9,151 nucleotides of DNA from Pseudomonadota bacterium (GTDB taxonomy: Bacteria; Pseudomonadota; Alphaproteobacteria; UBA8366; JADFVY01): contig DAOVHN010000056.1 of assembly GCA_030671915.1 (NCBI GenBank), positions 1 to 9,151 of the forward strand, given 5' to 3'. Positions within the stretch are counted from its first letter, which is position 1; every line of letters begins with the position of its first letter. Position numbers and translations under genes: made by a program. Under the pieces are notes generated by a model. It made no database searches and was not told the origin of the DNA. It saw nothing but the letters and a program-made list of their open reading frames with translations. Below are positions 1 through 7,960 of the stretch, piece by piece.

Positions 1-467
1 AGGTTTGGCAGAGCCCGCTGGGGGAGCAGGCGACGGCGGCGCTGGACAGGCTGTTCGCCGACCTGACCGACGGGGTGGGGCCGCTCCCCGAGGCGCTGAC
101 GGTAAAGTCCCGTAAGGTAAAGGTTCCCGCCGCCGCGCGCGGGATTGCCCGGTTCCATTTCGACGATCTCTGCCGCGCCGCCCTGGGGCCCGAGGATTAC
201 CTGACCATCGCCCGGCATTACCGTATGGTCCTGATCGACGGCATTCCGATAATGGACGAGACCATGCGCAATGAGGCGCGCCGCTTCATCACCCTGATCG
301 ACGCCCTCTACGAAAACCGCACCCGCCTGGCAGCCAGCGCCGAGGCCGCGCCCGAAGACCTCGTCACCGGCGAAACCCACGCCCGGGAATACAAACGCAC
401 CGCCAGCCGGCTTGCGGAGATGCGCTCGGCGGATTGGGCGGCAGAATCGGACCGGGGCGCGGGGTAG
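1..467 (+). CDS. zapE: Cell division protein ZapE (AFG1-like ATPase), C-terminal part, 5' truncated by window
   Basis: The reading frame is open from base 3 to the TAG at 465–467, giving about 154 residues with no start in view, so the gene begins outside the window. The first in-frame ATG (75) lies inside conserved sequence and is not the real start. The visible part matches the C-terminal end of the AFG1/ZapE P-loop ATPase family: RFHFDDLC, LGPEDYLTIARHY, a short IP segment, then NEARRFITLIDALYENRTRL and a final KRTASRLAEM segment. The Walker A and B motifs would lie upstream and cannot be checked. ZapE is a cytoplasmic ATPase linked to Z-ring constriction in Escherichia coli; the mitochondrial AFG1 homologue works in protein quality control. 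To my knowledge a zapE-like gene just upstream of mdh is a recurrent arrangement in alphaproteobacteria, which supports the call. A 171-base gap separates it from mdh. Confidence 0.88.
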   Translation, partial: VWQSPLGEQATAALDRLFADLTDGVGPLPEALTVKSRKVKVPAAARGIARFHFDDLCRAALGPEDYLTIARHYRMVLIDGIPIMDETMRNEARRFITLIDALYENRTRLAASAEAAPEDLVTGETHAREYKRTASRLAEMRSADWAAESDRGAG

Positions 468-593
468 GGAATCTCTCGCCCATCCGGGCGGCGATTTGTC
501 GCATTTCCGCTTGCCCTCCATCCCGATTCGCGTTACCAAACGGGCGACTTTTGCGGCAGTGCAACATGACCTGCAGGACGCGCCGTCCGGCGC

Positions 594-621
594 TTGCGCT
601 GTCCCTGTAATTTCATATTTC
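594..621 (+). promoter_or_regulatory. Possible sigma-70-type promoter for mdh
   Basis: In the 171-base gap between zapE and mdh, TTGCGC (594–599) is followed after 16 bases by TATTTC (616–621), ending 17 bases before the mdh start. Both boxes are poor matches to consensus. The call rests mainly on position and on a locally AT-richer stretch in an otherwise GC-rich gap. The rest of the gap (468–593) shows only short GC-rich inverted repeats. Confidence 0.25.
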
Positions 622-626
622 GCTGA

Positions 627-1589
<963 letters not shown>

Positions 1590-1605
1590 ACGCCGCAGGG
1601 TAAAA

Positions 1606-1681
1606 AGGCCGGCAGCCCCGGTTGCGATACGGCCCGGCTGCATTAGATAGATAGTTGCCGGGCTGGCCTGCCGGAGCAGGC
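1606..1681 (+). other. mdh–sucA gap with overlapping GC-rich inverted repeats (possible leader structure)
   Basis: This gap holds several arms that could pair in competing ways. GCAGCC (1612–1617) pairs with GGCTGC (1636–1641), with GG/CC inside after a 2-base bulge. CCGGCAG (1609–1615) can pair instead with CTGCCGG (1668–1674). GCCTGC (1666–1671) with GCAGGC (1676–1681) makes a 6-bp stem with a CGGA loop just before the sucA ribosome-binding site. No T-run follows the stems, so this does not look like a classical terminator. In GC-rich DNA such arms can occur by chance. Confidence 0.3.
1622..1649 (+). promoter_or_regulatory. Possible promoter for sucAB
   Basis: TTGCGA (1622–1627), a 16-base spacer and TAGATA (1644–1649) make a weak sigma-70-like pair. 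The second box lies in a small TAGA tandem repeat that is the only AT-rich part of the gap. If real, sucA and sucB can be transcribed apart from mdh. The matches are poor and read-through from mdh is equally possible. Confidence 0.22.
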
Positions 1682-1703
1682 GCGGAAGTACAGAGGGCGG
1701 TGT

Positions 1704-4658
1704 ATGTCATCCTATACGGGACTGAGTTCTTTTCTCACCGGGGCCAACGAGACCTATATCGCTGAGCTCTATGAACGTTACCTGCGAAATCCGAATTCCG
1801 TCGATCCGGAATGGGTTGCGCTTTTCCAGGAACTGAAAGACGGCCCCGGCGAAATCGGCGGAGAGCTTCGCGGCGCCAGTTGGGCCCCGCGCACGGGCCA
1901 GGTGATTGGCGCCAACGGGCGGCATCCCGGTCTGTCGGACGCGACCGCGGCCGCCGCCCTGCCGCCGCAGCCGGAGACGCCGGGCTATTATCCCATGGCG
2001 GCGGCTTCCGTCGAGCAGATCCGCCGGGCGACGATGGATTCGATCCGGGCGCTGATGCTGATCCGCGCCTACCGCGTGCGCGGCCATCTGCACGCGACGC
2101 TGGACCCGCTGGGCCTGGAAAAGCGCCCGCCCCATGCCGAACTGGACCCCGCGACATACGGTTTCCACGAGGACGACCTCGACCGGCCCATCTTCATCAA
2201 TTACGTGCTGGGGCTGGAATCGGCGACGTTGCGCGAGATCGTGTCGATCCTGAACGCCACCTATTGCGGCAATATTGGCGTCGAGTTCATGCATATCCAG
2301 GAGCCGGAGGAGAAGGCCTGGATTCAGGAGCGCATCGAAAATATCCGCAACCAGACCGATTTCACCACGCGGGGCAAGGTGACGATCCTGGAACGCCTGA
2401 CCGAAGCCGAGGAATTCGAGACCTTCCTCGACAAGCGCTATACCGGCACCAAGCGTTTCGGGTTGGACGGCGGGGAATCCACGGTGCCGGCGCTGGAGCA
2501 GATTCTAAAGCGCGGGGCGCAGCTGGGTATCCAGAAAATCGTGATGGGCATGGCGCACCGTGGCCGGCTGAACGTGCTGGCCAATATCATGCACAAGCCC
2601 TACCGGGCGATATTCGCCGAATTCCAGGGCCTGTCGAGCAATCCCGAGGATGTCCAGGGATCGGGCGACGTAAAATATCATCTCGGCACCTCGGCCGACC
2701 GTGAATTCGATGGTAAGCTGGTTCATCTGTCGCTGACTGCCAATCCCAGCCATCTGGAGGCGGTAAACACGGTCGTTCAGGGCAAGGTCCGGGCCAAGCA
2801 GCAGCAGTTGGGTGATACCGAGCGCGAGAAGGTCATGAGCGTCCTGCTGCATGGCGACGCCGCCTTCGCCGGCCAGGGCATGGTGGCGGAAACCTTCGAT
2901 TTGTCGCAGTTGAAGGGGTACCGGACAGGCGGCACGATCCATTTCGTGATCAACAACCAGATCGGCTTCACCACCAACCCCTCTTATTCGCGATCGTCCC
3001 CCTATTGCTCGGACGTGGCCAAGATGGTTCAGGCGCCGATCTTCCATGTCAATGGCGACGACCCGGAGTCCTGTGTTCACGCCGCGCGGATCGCCACCGA
3101 ATTCCGCCAGCGTTTCAAGAAGGACGCGGTGATCGATCTGTTCTGTTATCGCCGGCATGGCCATAACGAGGCCGACGAGCCGGCCTTCACCCAGCCGCGC
3201 ATGTACAACAAAATCGACAAGCACCCGCGGGTGCGCGAGATCTATGCAAAACGTCTGGAAGAGGAAGGCGCGATCGAGCCGGGCCAGGCGGACAGGATAC
3301 TGGCGAACCTGCGCCAGGCCCTGGAAGACGACTTCAAAACGGCCGAGTCCTATAAGCCCAACAAGGCGGACTGGCTGGAAGGTCAGTGGGCCGGCATGTC
3401 GGTCGCCAGCGGCGACGAGCGCCGGGGCGAAACGGCGGTCGGAATCGACCTGCTGCGCGAGGTCGGCCATGCGATAAGCCAGGTGCCCAAGAATGTCGCC
3501 GTCCACCCCAAGATCGTCCGGCAGCTCAACGCCAAACGCAAAATGATCGAGAGCGGCGAGGGAATCGACTGGGCGACGGCGGAAGCGCTGGCCTATGGCA
3601 CCCTGCTGTGCGAATCGACACCGGTGCGCCTGTCCGGCCAGGATTCCGGGCGCGGGACCTTCAGCCAGCGGCATGCGGTGCTGGTCGACCAGGAAAACGA
3701 GGATCGCTATATCCCGCTGAACAATATCCGTTTTGGCCAGGCGCCTTTCGAGGTGCTGGACAGCCCGCTGTCGGAAGTCGGCGTGCTGGGCTTCGAATAC
3801 GGTTACACCCTGTCGGAACCCAACGCGCTGGTTTTGTGGGAGGCGCAGTTCGGCGATTTCGCTAACGGCGCGCAGGTTATCATCGACCAGTTCATTGCTT
3901 CGGGCGAGCGCAAATGGCTGCGCATGTGCGGTTTGGTAATGTTGCTGCCGCATGGCTACGAGGGCCAGGGCGCCGAGCATTCCTCGGCAAGGCTGGAACG
4001 TTATCTGCAACTTTCGGCGGACGACAACTGGCAAGTGGTGAACTGCACGACGCCGGCACAGTATTTCCACGTACTGCGCCGCCAGATACGGCGAAATTTC
4101 CGCAAGCCGCTGATCGTGATGACGCCCAAATCCCTGCTGCGCCACAAGCGCTGCCAATCGAGGCTCGACAATTTTACCGACGGCTCCAGTTTCCACCGCG
4201 TCATGTATGACGACGTCGCCCTGTGCAAGGATACAGAGGTCAAGCGTGTCGTACTTTGCTCCGGCAAAGTCTATTACGACCTTTTCGAGGAGCGCGAAAA
4301 GCGCGGCATCAAGGATGTCGCCTTCCTGCGCATGGAACAGCTTTACCCCTTCCCCAGGAAGGCCCTGACCGAACAGTTGGCGCGCTATCCGAAGGCCGAA
4401 GTCGTCTGGTGCCAGGAAGAGCCGAAGAATATGGGCAGCTGGACCTTTATCGAAGCGCGGATTGAGCAGGTGCTGCTCGAGCTGGGCTCGCAATGCCGCC
4501 GCCCCGTCTATGTCGGCCGCGAAGAGTCGGCGGCGCCGGCGACCGGCCTGCTGCGCCGCCATATCGAGCAGCAGAACAAGCTTGTCGATCAGGCGCTGAC
4601 AGTGACCGCCAGGCCCGCGGCAGGAAAGCCGGCTAAAGGCAAGGGCAAGGCCGCCTAG
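1704..4658 (+). CDS. sucA: 2-oxoglutarate dehydrogenase E1 component (thiamine-diphosphate dependent)
   Basis: The product has 984 residues, slightly longer than E. coli SucA (933) but normal for alphaproteobacteria. It decarboxylates 2-oxoglutarate and passes the succinyl group to the lipoyl arm of SucB. The N-terminus carries the conserved segment SFLTGANETYIAELY (9–23), typical of E1o and used in complex assembly. Active-site motifs follow: MAHRGRLNVLAN with H285, YHLG with H326, then the thiamine-diphosphate motif GDA (384–386) running 30 residues on to NN (417–418). RRHGHNEADEP and the transketolase-like C-terminal part with GYTLSEPNALVLWEAQFGDF, EEPKNMGSW and VGREESAAPATG complete the protein. 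The last residues are a Lys/Ala-rich tail (KPAKGKGKAA). The ATG at 1704 has a good ribosome-binding site, AGAGGGCGG, just upstream. sucB starts 47 bases downstream. Confidence 0.98.
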   Translation: MSSYTGLSSFLTGANETYIAELYERYLRNPNSVDPEWVALFQELKDGPGEIGGELRGASWAPRTGQVIGANGRHPGLSDATAAAALPPQPETPGYYPMAAASVEQIRRATMDSIRALMLIRAYRVRGHLHATLDPLGLEKRPPHAELDPATYGFHEDDLDRPIFINYVLGLESATLREIVSILNATYCGNIGVEFMHIQEPEEKAWIQERIENIRNQTDFTTRGKVTILERLTEAEEFETFLDKRYTGTKRFGLDGGESTVPALEQILKRGAQLGIQKIVMGMAHRGRLNVLANIMHKPYRAIFAEFQGLSSNPEDVQGSGDVKYHLGTSADREFDGKLVHLSLTANPSHLEAVNTVVQGKVRAKQQQLGDTEREKVMSVLLHGDAAFAGQGMVAETFDLSQLKGYRTGGTIHFVINNQIGFTTNPSYSRSSPYCSDVAKMVQAPIFHVNGDDPESCVHAARIATEFRQRFKKDAVIDLFCYRRHGHNEADEPAFTQPRMYNKIDKHPRVREIYAKRLEEEGAIEPGQADRILANLRQALEDDFKTAESYKPNKADWLEGQWAGMSVASGDERRGETAVGIDLLREVGHAISQVPKNVAVHPKIVRQLNAKRKMIESGEGIDWATAEALAYGTLLCESTPVRLSGQDSGRGTFSQRHAVLVDQENEDRYIPLNNIRFGQAPFEVLDSPLSEVGVLGFEYGYTLSEPNALVLWEAQFGDFANGAQVIIDQFIASGERKWLRMCGLVMLLPHGYEGQGAEHSSARLERYLQLSADDNWQVVNCTTPAQYFHVLRRQIRRNFRKPLIVMTPKSLLRHKRCQSRLDNFTDGSSFHRVMYDDVALCKDTEVKRVVLCSGKVYYDLFEEREKRGIKDVAFLRMEQLYPFPRKALTEQLARYPKAEVVWCQEEPKNMGSWTFIEARIEQVLLELGSQCRRPVYVGREESAAPATGLLRRHIEQQNKLVDQALTVTARPAAGKPAKGKGKAA

Positions 4659-4705
4659 TCGGATACAGTAAATCCATTGAAGCCTTAAGGCGACAAGAGA
4701 GAGAC

Positions 4706-5953
4706 ATGAGCAAGCCGATCACAGTGCCCTCGCTGGGCGAATCAATTACCGAGGCTATCGTGGCCCGATGGTTCAAGTCGGTTGGCGACGCGGTCGCGCT
4801 CGACGAGCCACTCGTCGAGCTGGAAACAGACAAAGTGACCGTGGAAGTCCCCTCTCCGGTTGACGGCGTTTTGACTGAAGTGCTGGTGGACAGCGGCAGC
4901 GAAGTCGAGGTCGGTGCATTGCTGGGCAGTATCGACGAGGGCGCGGCGGCCGAGAAAGCTGACACGACGCCTGCGCCAAAGGCCACCAACGGCTCGGCCG
5001 GTGAGGTGGAAGAGGCCACTCTGTCGCCGGCCGTGCGCAAGCTGGTGGAGGAAAACGATCTCGACCCGGCCGCGATCCCGGCGACCGGGCCGAAAGGCCG
5101 GCTGACCAAGGGCGATGTGGTCGCCTTCATGGAAGCGGCCAAGCCCGCCGAGCCCGTCCCGGCCCCGAAAACCCCCGTGCCGGCGCGGGCGCCGCAACCG
5201 GCGGCACAGGCTTTCGTCTCCGCGGAGGAACTTCCGCCCCGCCCGCAGGATAGCCGCGGCGAGGAGCGGGTGCGCATATCGCGGCTGCGCCAACGCATCG
5301 CCGAGCGCCTGAAGGAAGCGCAGAACACGGCGGCGATGCTGACCACCTTCAACGAGATCGACATGACGGCGTTGATGGCGCTGAGGTCGGAATATCGCGA
5401 TTCCTTCGAAAAGAAGCATGGCGTGAAACTGGGCTTCATGTCCTTCTTCACCAAGGCGGCGATCGGCGCTTTGAAGGAGTTGCCCGCGGTCAACGCCGAA
5501 ATCCATGGCGACGAGATCGTCTACAAGAATTATTACGACGTCGGAGTCGCCGTTGGTACGCCGCAGGGTCTGGTGGTGCCGATCTTGCGCGATGCCGACA
5601 AGATGAGTTTCGCCGACATAGAGGGTCGCATCGCCGATTTCGGCCGCCGGGCGCGCGACGGCAAGTTGACCATCCAGGAAATGACCGGCGGCACCTTCAC
5701 CATTTCCAACGGCGGCGTCTATGGCTCGATGATGTCGATGCCGATCCTCAACCCGCCGCAGTCGGGCATTCTCGGCCTGCACAAGATCGAGAAGCGGCCG
5801 GTGGTGGTGGATAACGAGATCGTGGTGCGCAGTATGATGTATGTGGCGCTCAGTTACGATCACCGCATCGTCGACGGGCGCGAGGCCGTGACCTTCCTGG
5901 TTCGCGTCAAGGAAATGATCGAGGATCCGCAGCGCCTGCTGATCGACGTGTGA
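4706..5953 (+). CDS. sucB: Dihydrolipoyllysine-residue succinyltransferase, E2 of 2-oxoglutarate dehydrogenase
   Basis: The product has 415 residues, the normal length. It forms the core of the 2-oxoglutarate dehydrogenase complex and transfers the succinyl group from its lipoyl arm to CoA. Domains in order: a single lipoyl domain (about 2–77) with the lipoylated lysine K43 in ETDKVTVEV; an Ala/Pro-rich linker; the peripheral-subunit-binding domain (about 105–143, LSPAVRKLVEEN to GDVVAFMEA) that binds E1 and E3; a second Pro/Ala linker; and the acyltransferase domain (about 188–415). The catalytic HRIVDG (H386, D390) lies near the C-terminus, and TFTISNGGVYGS sits in the core. One lipoyl domain and SYDHRIVDGREAVTFL fit the succinyl rather than the acetyl E2. 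The ATG at 4706 follows the purine-rich AAGAGAGAGAC. The TGA overlaps the GTG start of the next gene. The E3 gene (lpd), often next, is absent. Confidence 0.97.
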   Translation: MSKPITVPSLGESITEAIVARWFKSVGDAVALDEPLVELETDKVTVEVPSPVDGVLTEVLVDSGSEVEVGALLGSIDEGAAAEKADTTPAPKATNGSAGEVEEATLSPAVRKLVEENDLDPAAIPATGPKGRLTKGDVVAFMEAAKPAEPVPAPKTPVPARAPQPAAQAFVSAEELPPRPQDSRGEERVRISRLRQRIAERLKEAQNTAAMLTTFNEIDMTALMALRSEYRDSFEKKHGVKLGFMSFFTKAAIGALKELPAVNAEIHGDEIVYKNYYDVGVAVGTPQGLVVPILRDADKMSFADIEGRIADFGRRARDGKLTIQEMTGGTFTISNGGVYGSMMSMPILNPPQSGILGLHKIEKRPVVVDNEIVVRSMMYVALSYDHRIVDGREAVTFLVRVKEMIEDPQRLLIDV

Positions 5954-6813
5954 GGCGATTGGCGCTAGCGGTCCTGGCGGGACCTTTTGCGTTCGCGCGT
6001 GGCGCGCCGGCAAAGGCTGGGCTTCTCATATTTTTTGTCGCCCTGCTGACAGTTATTACCCAGATCGGCGGCCTGGTGCTGTGGCTCTGTGTGCCGGCAT
6101 GTGCGTGGTTGAACAACCGTCTTGGCGACCGAAATTCGGCCTTGCGCCACGGCGCTTGTCTCGGCCTGTCGGCGGCCGCCTATCTTGGCGCGTCCGTCGC
6201 AACGATTCCCCTGGCTGGTGCCTTCGGGCGCGCGCCGCTGGACTGCGGCCTGACCGACGCGGCAACCTACGGACCCCGGACAATCTGGACATGCCTGCTG
6301 AACAGGCATTATGCGACGCTGCCCGCGCGGCAGGCTTTACAAAAGGTTTCCGCCGAATTATCCGCGGATTTCAAAGGGCCGTGGGTTACTTACCTCGACG
6401 CGGGATTCCCGTTTTTCGATTGGTTCCCCATGTTTCCGCACATTTCGCATGGCGATGGGCGAAAGATCGATCTGGCCCTTGTGCACATTTATGACGCGGT
6501 CACGCCTTCGCCAATCGGCTACTGGGGCTTCGTGCAGCCCCGCCCTGGCGATCCGCAACCTTGCGACGGCAGGGAGGGCTGGCTGCGCTGGAATATGGCC
6601 TGGCTGCAACCCTTGCTTCCCGAGATTGAACTCGACGTCCGGCGGACGGCGGCATTGTTGGGTGCTCTGGCGCAAGACCGCGAAGTGCGCCGCATTCTCA
6701 TTGAGCCCCATCTTCAGCGGCGCTTGGGCGTGGACTATCCCGGGATCCGCTTTCAGGGATGCCGCGCCGCCCGTCATGACGACCATATCCATGTGGAGTT
6801 CGCCGCGAAATAG
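5950..6813 (+). CDS. Membrane-anchored MepA-like (M74/LAS family) murein endopeptidase homologue
   Basis: The product has 287 residues. The N-terminal third is hydrophobic, with a stretch at 23–54, a second segment at 69–92, and possibly a third at 4–16. The loop between the two main segments is rich in Arg and His. The C-terminal part (about 145–287) carries the metal-site layout of penicillin-insensitive murein endopeptidases. HISHGDGRKID places H164, H167 and D174 in the MepA pattern HxSHxxGxxxD. HDDHIH at 276–281 gives the MepA pattern HxxHxH. Between them, GALAQDREVRRILIEPHLQRRLG resembles the MepA stretch before its last histidines. Known M74 enzymes cut D-Ala–meso-DAP cross-links in the periplasm. 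Inferred here: a zinc-dependent, membrane-tethered cell-wall hydrolase. The GTG start overlaps the sucB stop by 4 bases (GTGA), implying translational coupling; there is no clear ribosome-binding site and no in-frame ATG before residue 161. A TTG at 5959 is an alternative start. Confidence 0.72.
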   Translation: MRRLALAVLAGPFAFARGAPAKAGLLIFFVALLTVITQIGGLVLWLCVPACAWLNNRLGDRNSALRHGACLGLSAAAYLGASVATIPLAGAFGRAPLDCGLTDAATYGPRTIWTCLLNRHYATLPARQALQKVSAELSADFKGPWVTYLDAGFPFFDWFPMFPHISHGDGRKIDLALVHIYDAVTPSPIGYWGFVQPRPGDPQPCDGREGWLRWNMAWLQPLLPEIELDVRRTAALLGALAQDREVRRILIEPHLQRRLGVDYPGIRFQGCRAARHDDHIHVEFAAK

Positions 6814-6829
6814 GGTGGATCAACCACCC
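6813..6829. other. Small hairpin spanning two convergent stop codons
   Basis: GGGTGG (6813–6818) and CCACCC (6824–6829) form a 6-bp stem with an ATCAA loop between the convergent genes, whose stop codons are only 6 bases apart. No good T-run follows on either strand, so action as a two-way terminator is only a possibility. Confidence 0.25.
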
Positions 6830-7296
6830 ACAATGTTTCGCACCTGTCTCTCACTCAACGGCATGGTCGCCCCCGACCTGAAGGCGCGCCACAGATATTC
6901 GCGCGGCGAGCCGGCATAGGTTTCCGACATGTCCCGCCCGTCCCGGTCGTGGCGCCAGGCACTTGCGCCATAGCGCAAGGCCAGCGTCGCGATTTCGCGG
7001 GAGCGGGCGCAGATGCTCAAATCGGCGAAGAATTCTTCGGCGAGTTCGCGCAGCGCGGCGTCGCGTTCCCGTATCGCCTTTTCTCGCCACCACGGCACGC
7101 CACCACGCCCATTACGCAAGCCGAGCGCCTCTTCCAGCGAGGTTGCGGTCTTGCACAGATAGGACTCGATGCCCTCTGCCAACCAGAAGGAATGCCGCGG
7201 ATCGAGCGGTTCCCCGGTCTGGCAGCGCCTGGCGATTTCTTCCAGACGGTCGGCCGGTGTGCGGAATCCGCTGGTTGTCACTGTTGCTCCGATCAT
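6820..7296 (-). CDS. Uncharacterised alphaproteobacterial protein, TetR-linked
   Basis: From the chosen ATG at 7296 the product has 158 residues, with no signal peptide or membrane segment, so it is probably cytoplasmic. I do not recognise a named domain. The sequence is mostly helical in character, with LDPRHSFWLAEGIESYL, a tryptophan/charge-rich PWWREKAIRERDAALRELAEEFF, YGASAWRHDRDG, and a C-terminal MPLSERQVRNIV that looks like a short helical end. The style recalls small hypothetical proteins common in alphaproteobacteria, but I cannot name the family. The frame is open to an ATG at 7350, but that start sits in the operator-like site at 7332–7349, and residues 1–18 from it look non-conserved. 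The ATG at 7296 has GGAGG five bases upstream; an ATG at 7308 with AGGA is second choice. It lies 70 bases downstream of the tetR gene on the same strand. Confidence 0.75.
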   Translation of the reverse strand: MIGATVTTSGFRTPADRLEEIARRCQTGEPLDPRHSFWLAEGIESYLCKTATSLEEALGLRNGRGGVPWWREKAIRERDAALRELAEEFFADLSICARSREIATLALRYGASAWRHDRDGRDMSETYAGSPREYLWRAFRSGATMPLSERQVRNIVGG

Positions 7297-7331
7297 TTCG
7301 ACCTCCATTTGGTTCCTGTTGCCGATAATGG

Positions 7332-7349
7332 TGTGTGAACGCTCACTCA
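7332..7349 (-). promoter_or_regulatory. TetR-type operator, copy 1 (in front of the uncharacterised gene)
   Basis: The + strand reads TGTGTGAACGCTCACTCA, an inverted repeat of TGAGTGA around four central bases with one mismatch (6 of 7 pairs). The 15 bases GTGAACGCTCACTCA recur exactly in front of tetR (7946–7960). The half-site spacing and size fit TetR-family operators. On the - strand a TTGAGA (7361–7356) lies just upstream, in the same relative place as the TTGACA at the second copy. This suggests a separate promoter for the downstream gene, blocked by the regulator. Confidence 0.7.
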
Positions 7350-7363
7350 TTTTGATCTCAAAA
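7350..7363. repeat. Short AT-rich inverted repeat next to operator copy 1
   Basis: TTTTGA (7350–7355) and TCAAAA (7358–7363) are perfect inverted arms separated by TC. The loop is too small for an RNA hairpin. It overlaps the possible -35 of the downstream promoter and touches the operator, so it may be promoter DNA or a half of a wider protein site. Confidence 0.25.
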
Positions 7364-7366
7364 AAG

Positions 7367-7936
7367 TCAGATATTTAAAACGCGATAAGATGCCTGGATC
7401 AATGTATCCGCCAGGGTTTCAACATCCTGCGGTATTCGCCGGCCGAGGATTCGGGCGTCGATCACTTGCAGGATGAGTCCCATGACCATTGATGTCGCCA
7501 CGTCCAGATCCTGTTTCGGAATCTCGCCATGCGCCATGCCCTCCCTGACGACCGATCGGAACACCAGATAGGGGTTCGGCTGACGCGGCGTCAGCCGCAA
7601 CATATGCCGATGCCGTGCCAGGAACAGATAATTGAAGGTTACCGCGTCCCGTTCGAAGACCGAACAGAAATGCCGGATGATGGCGTCCAGTTTGGCGTGA
7701 ATCGTTTTCTCGGCGCGCTGCAGTTCGTTCAACGTGGCCCCGATCGCCGTGAAATTCACGACGAACAGTTGCCAGGCGAGTTCTTCCTTGCTGGGGTAGT
7801 GGCGATAAAGCGTCCCCTCGGCTATCCCGGCGCCCGCGGCGATATCGCGAACCGACGTCTCGGCGATTCCCTTCTCCACAAACAGGCGCATTGCCGTGCG
7901 GTCGATCTTCTCCCTGGTTTGCGATCCATCCCTCAT
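7367..7936 (-). CDS. TetR/AcrR-family transcriptional regulator
   Basis: The product has 189 residues from the ATG at 7936, the usual size for TetR regulators. The N-terminal DNA-binding domain is clear: a first helix (about 7–22, TREKIDRTAMRLFVEK), then the helix-turn-helix SVRDIAAGAGIAEGTLYRHYPSKEEL (28–53) with the typical LYRHYPSKEEL end. The remaining, mostly helical part (about 60–189) is the ligand-binding and dimer domain, and its ligand cannot be told. The frame also opens at a GTG at 7957, but this falls inside the operator-like site 7943–7960, and TetR proteins normally begin close to the first helix, so 7936 is preferred. There is no ribosome-binding site before 7936, and a leaderless message is possible. 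The two matching operators suggest autorepression plus control of the uncharacterised gene downstream. Confidence 0.93.
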   Translation of the reverse strand: MRDGSQTREKIDRTAMRLFVEKGIAETSVRDIAAGAGIAEGTLYRHYPSKEELAWQLFVVNFTAIGATLNELQRAEKTIHAKLDAIIRHFCSVFERDAVTFNYLFLARHRHMLRLTPRQPNPYLVFRSVVREGMAHGEIPKQDLDVATSMVMGLILQVIDARILGRRIPQDVETLADTLIQASYRVLNI

Positions 7937-7942
7937 CACACA

Positions 7943-7960
7943 ATAGTGAACGCTCACTCA
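7943..7960 (-). promoter_or_regulatory. TetR-type operator, copy 2 (in front of tetR)
   Basis: The + strand reads ATAGTGAACGCTCACTCA: 5 of 7 positions pair between the outer arms, and 15 bases are shared exactly with copy 1. It sits 7 bases before the chosen ATG and directly after a perfect -35 hexamer on the - strand, so a bound regulator would cover the promoter spacer. This fits autorepression. Confidence 0.7.

Noticed and set aside
477..490. CGCCC/GGGCG hairpin after zapE as a terminator
   Set aside because: The stem is only five pairs with a 4-base loop and no T-run follows. Such arms are expected by chance at this GC content.
2505..4562. Long open frame of 685 codons on the - strand inside sucA
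   Set aside because: It is antisense to strongly conserved sucA codons. Its protein has no recognisable motif and arises from the GC-rich third-position bias. The same holds for the - strand frames at 636–1643 and 4742–6013.
4682..4691. GCCTTAAGGC perfect palindrome between sucA and sucB
   Set aside because: Ten bases with no loop cannot form an RNA hairpin, there is no second copy in the window, and it lies just before the sucB ribosome-binding site without other signal.
6851..6857. A third TCACTCA, matching one half of the operator
   Set aside because: It lies inside the coding sequence for LSERQ, and the other half-site is absent at the right distance, so chance is the simplest explanation.
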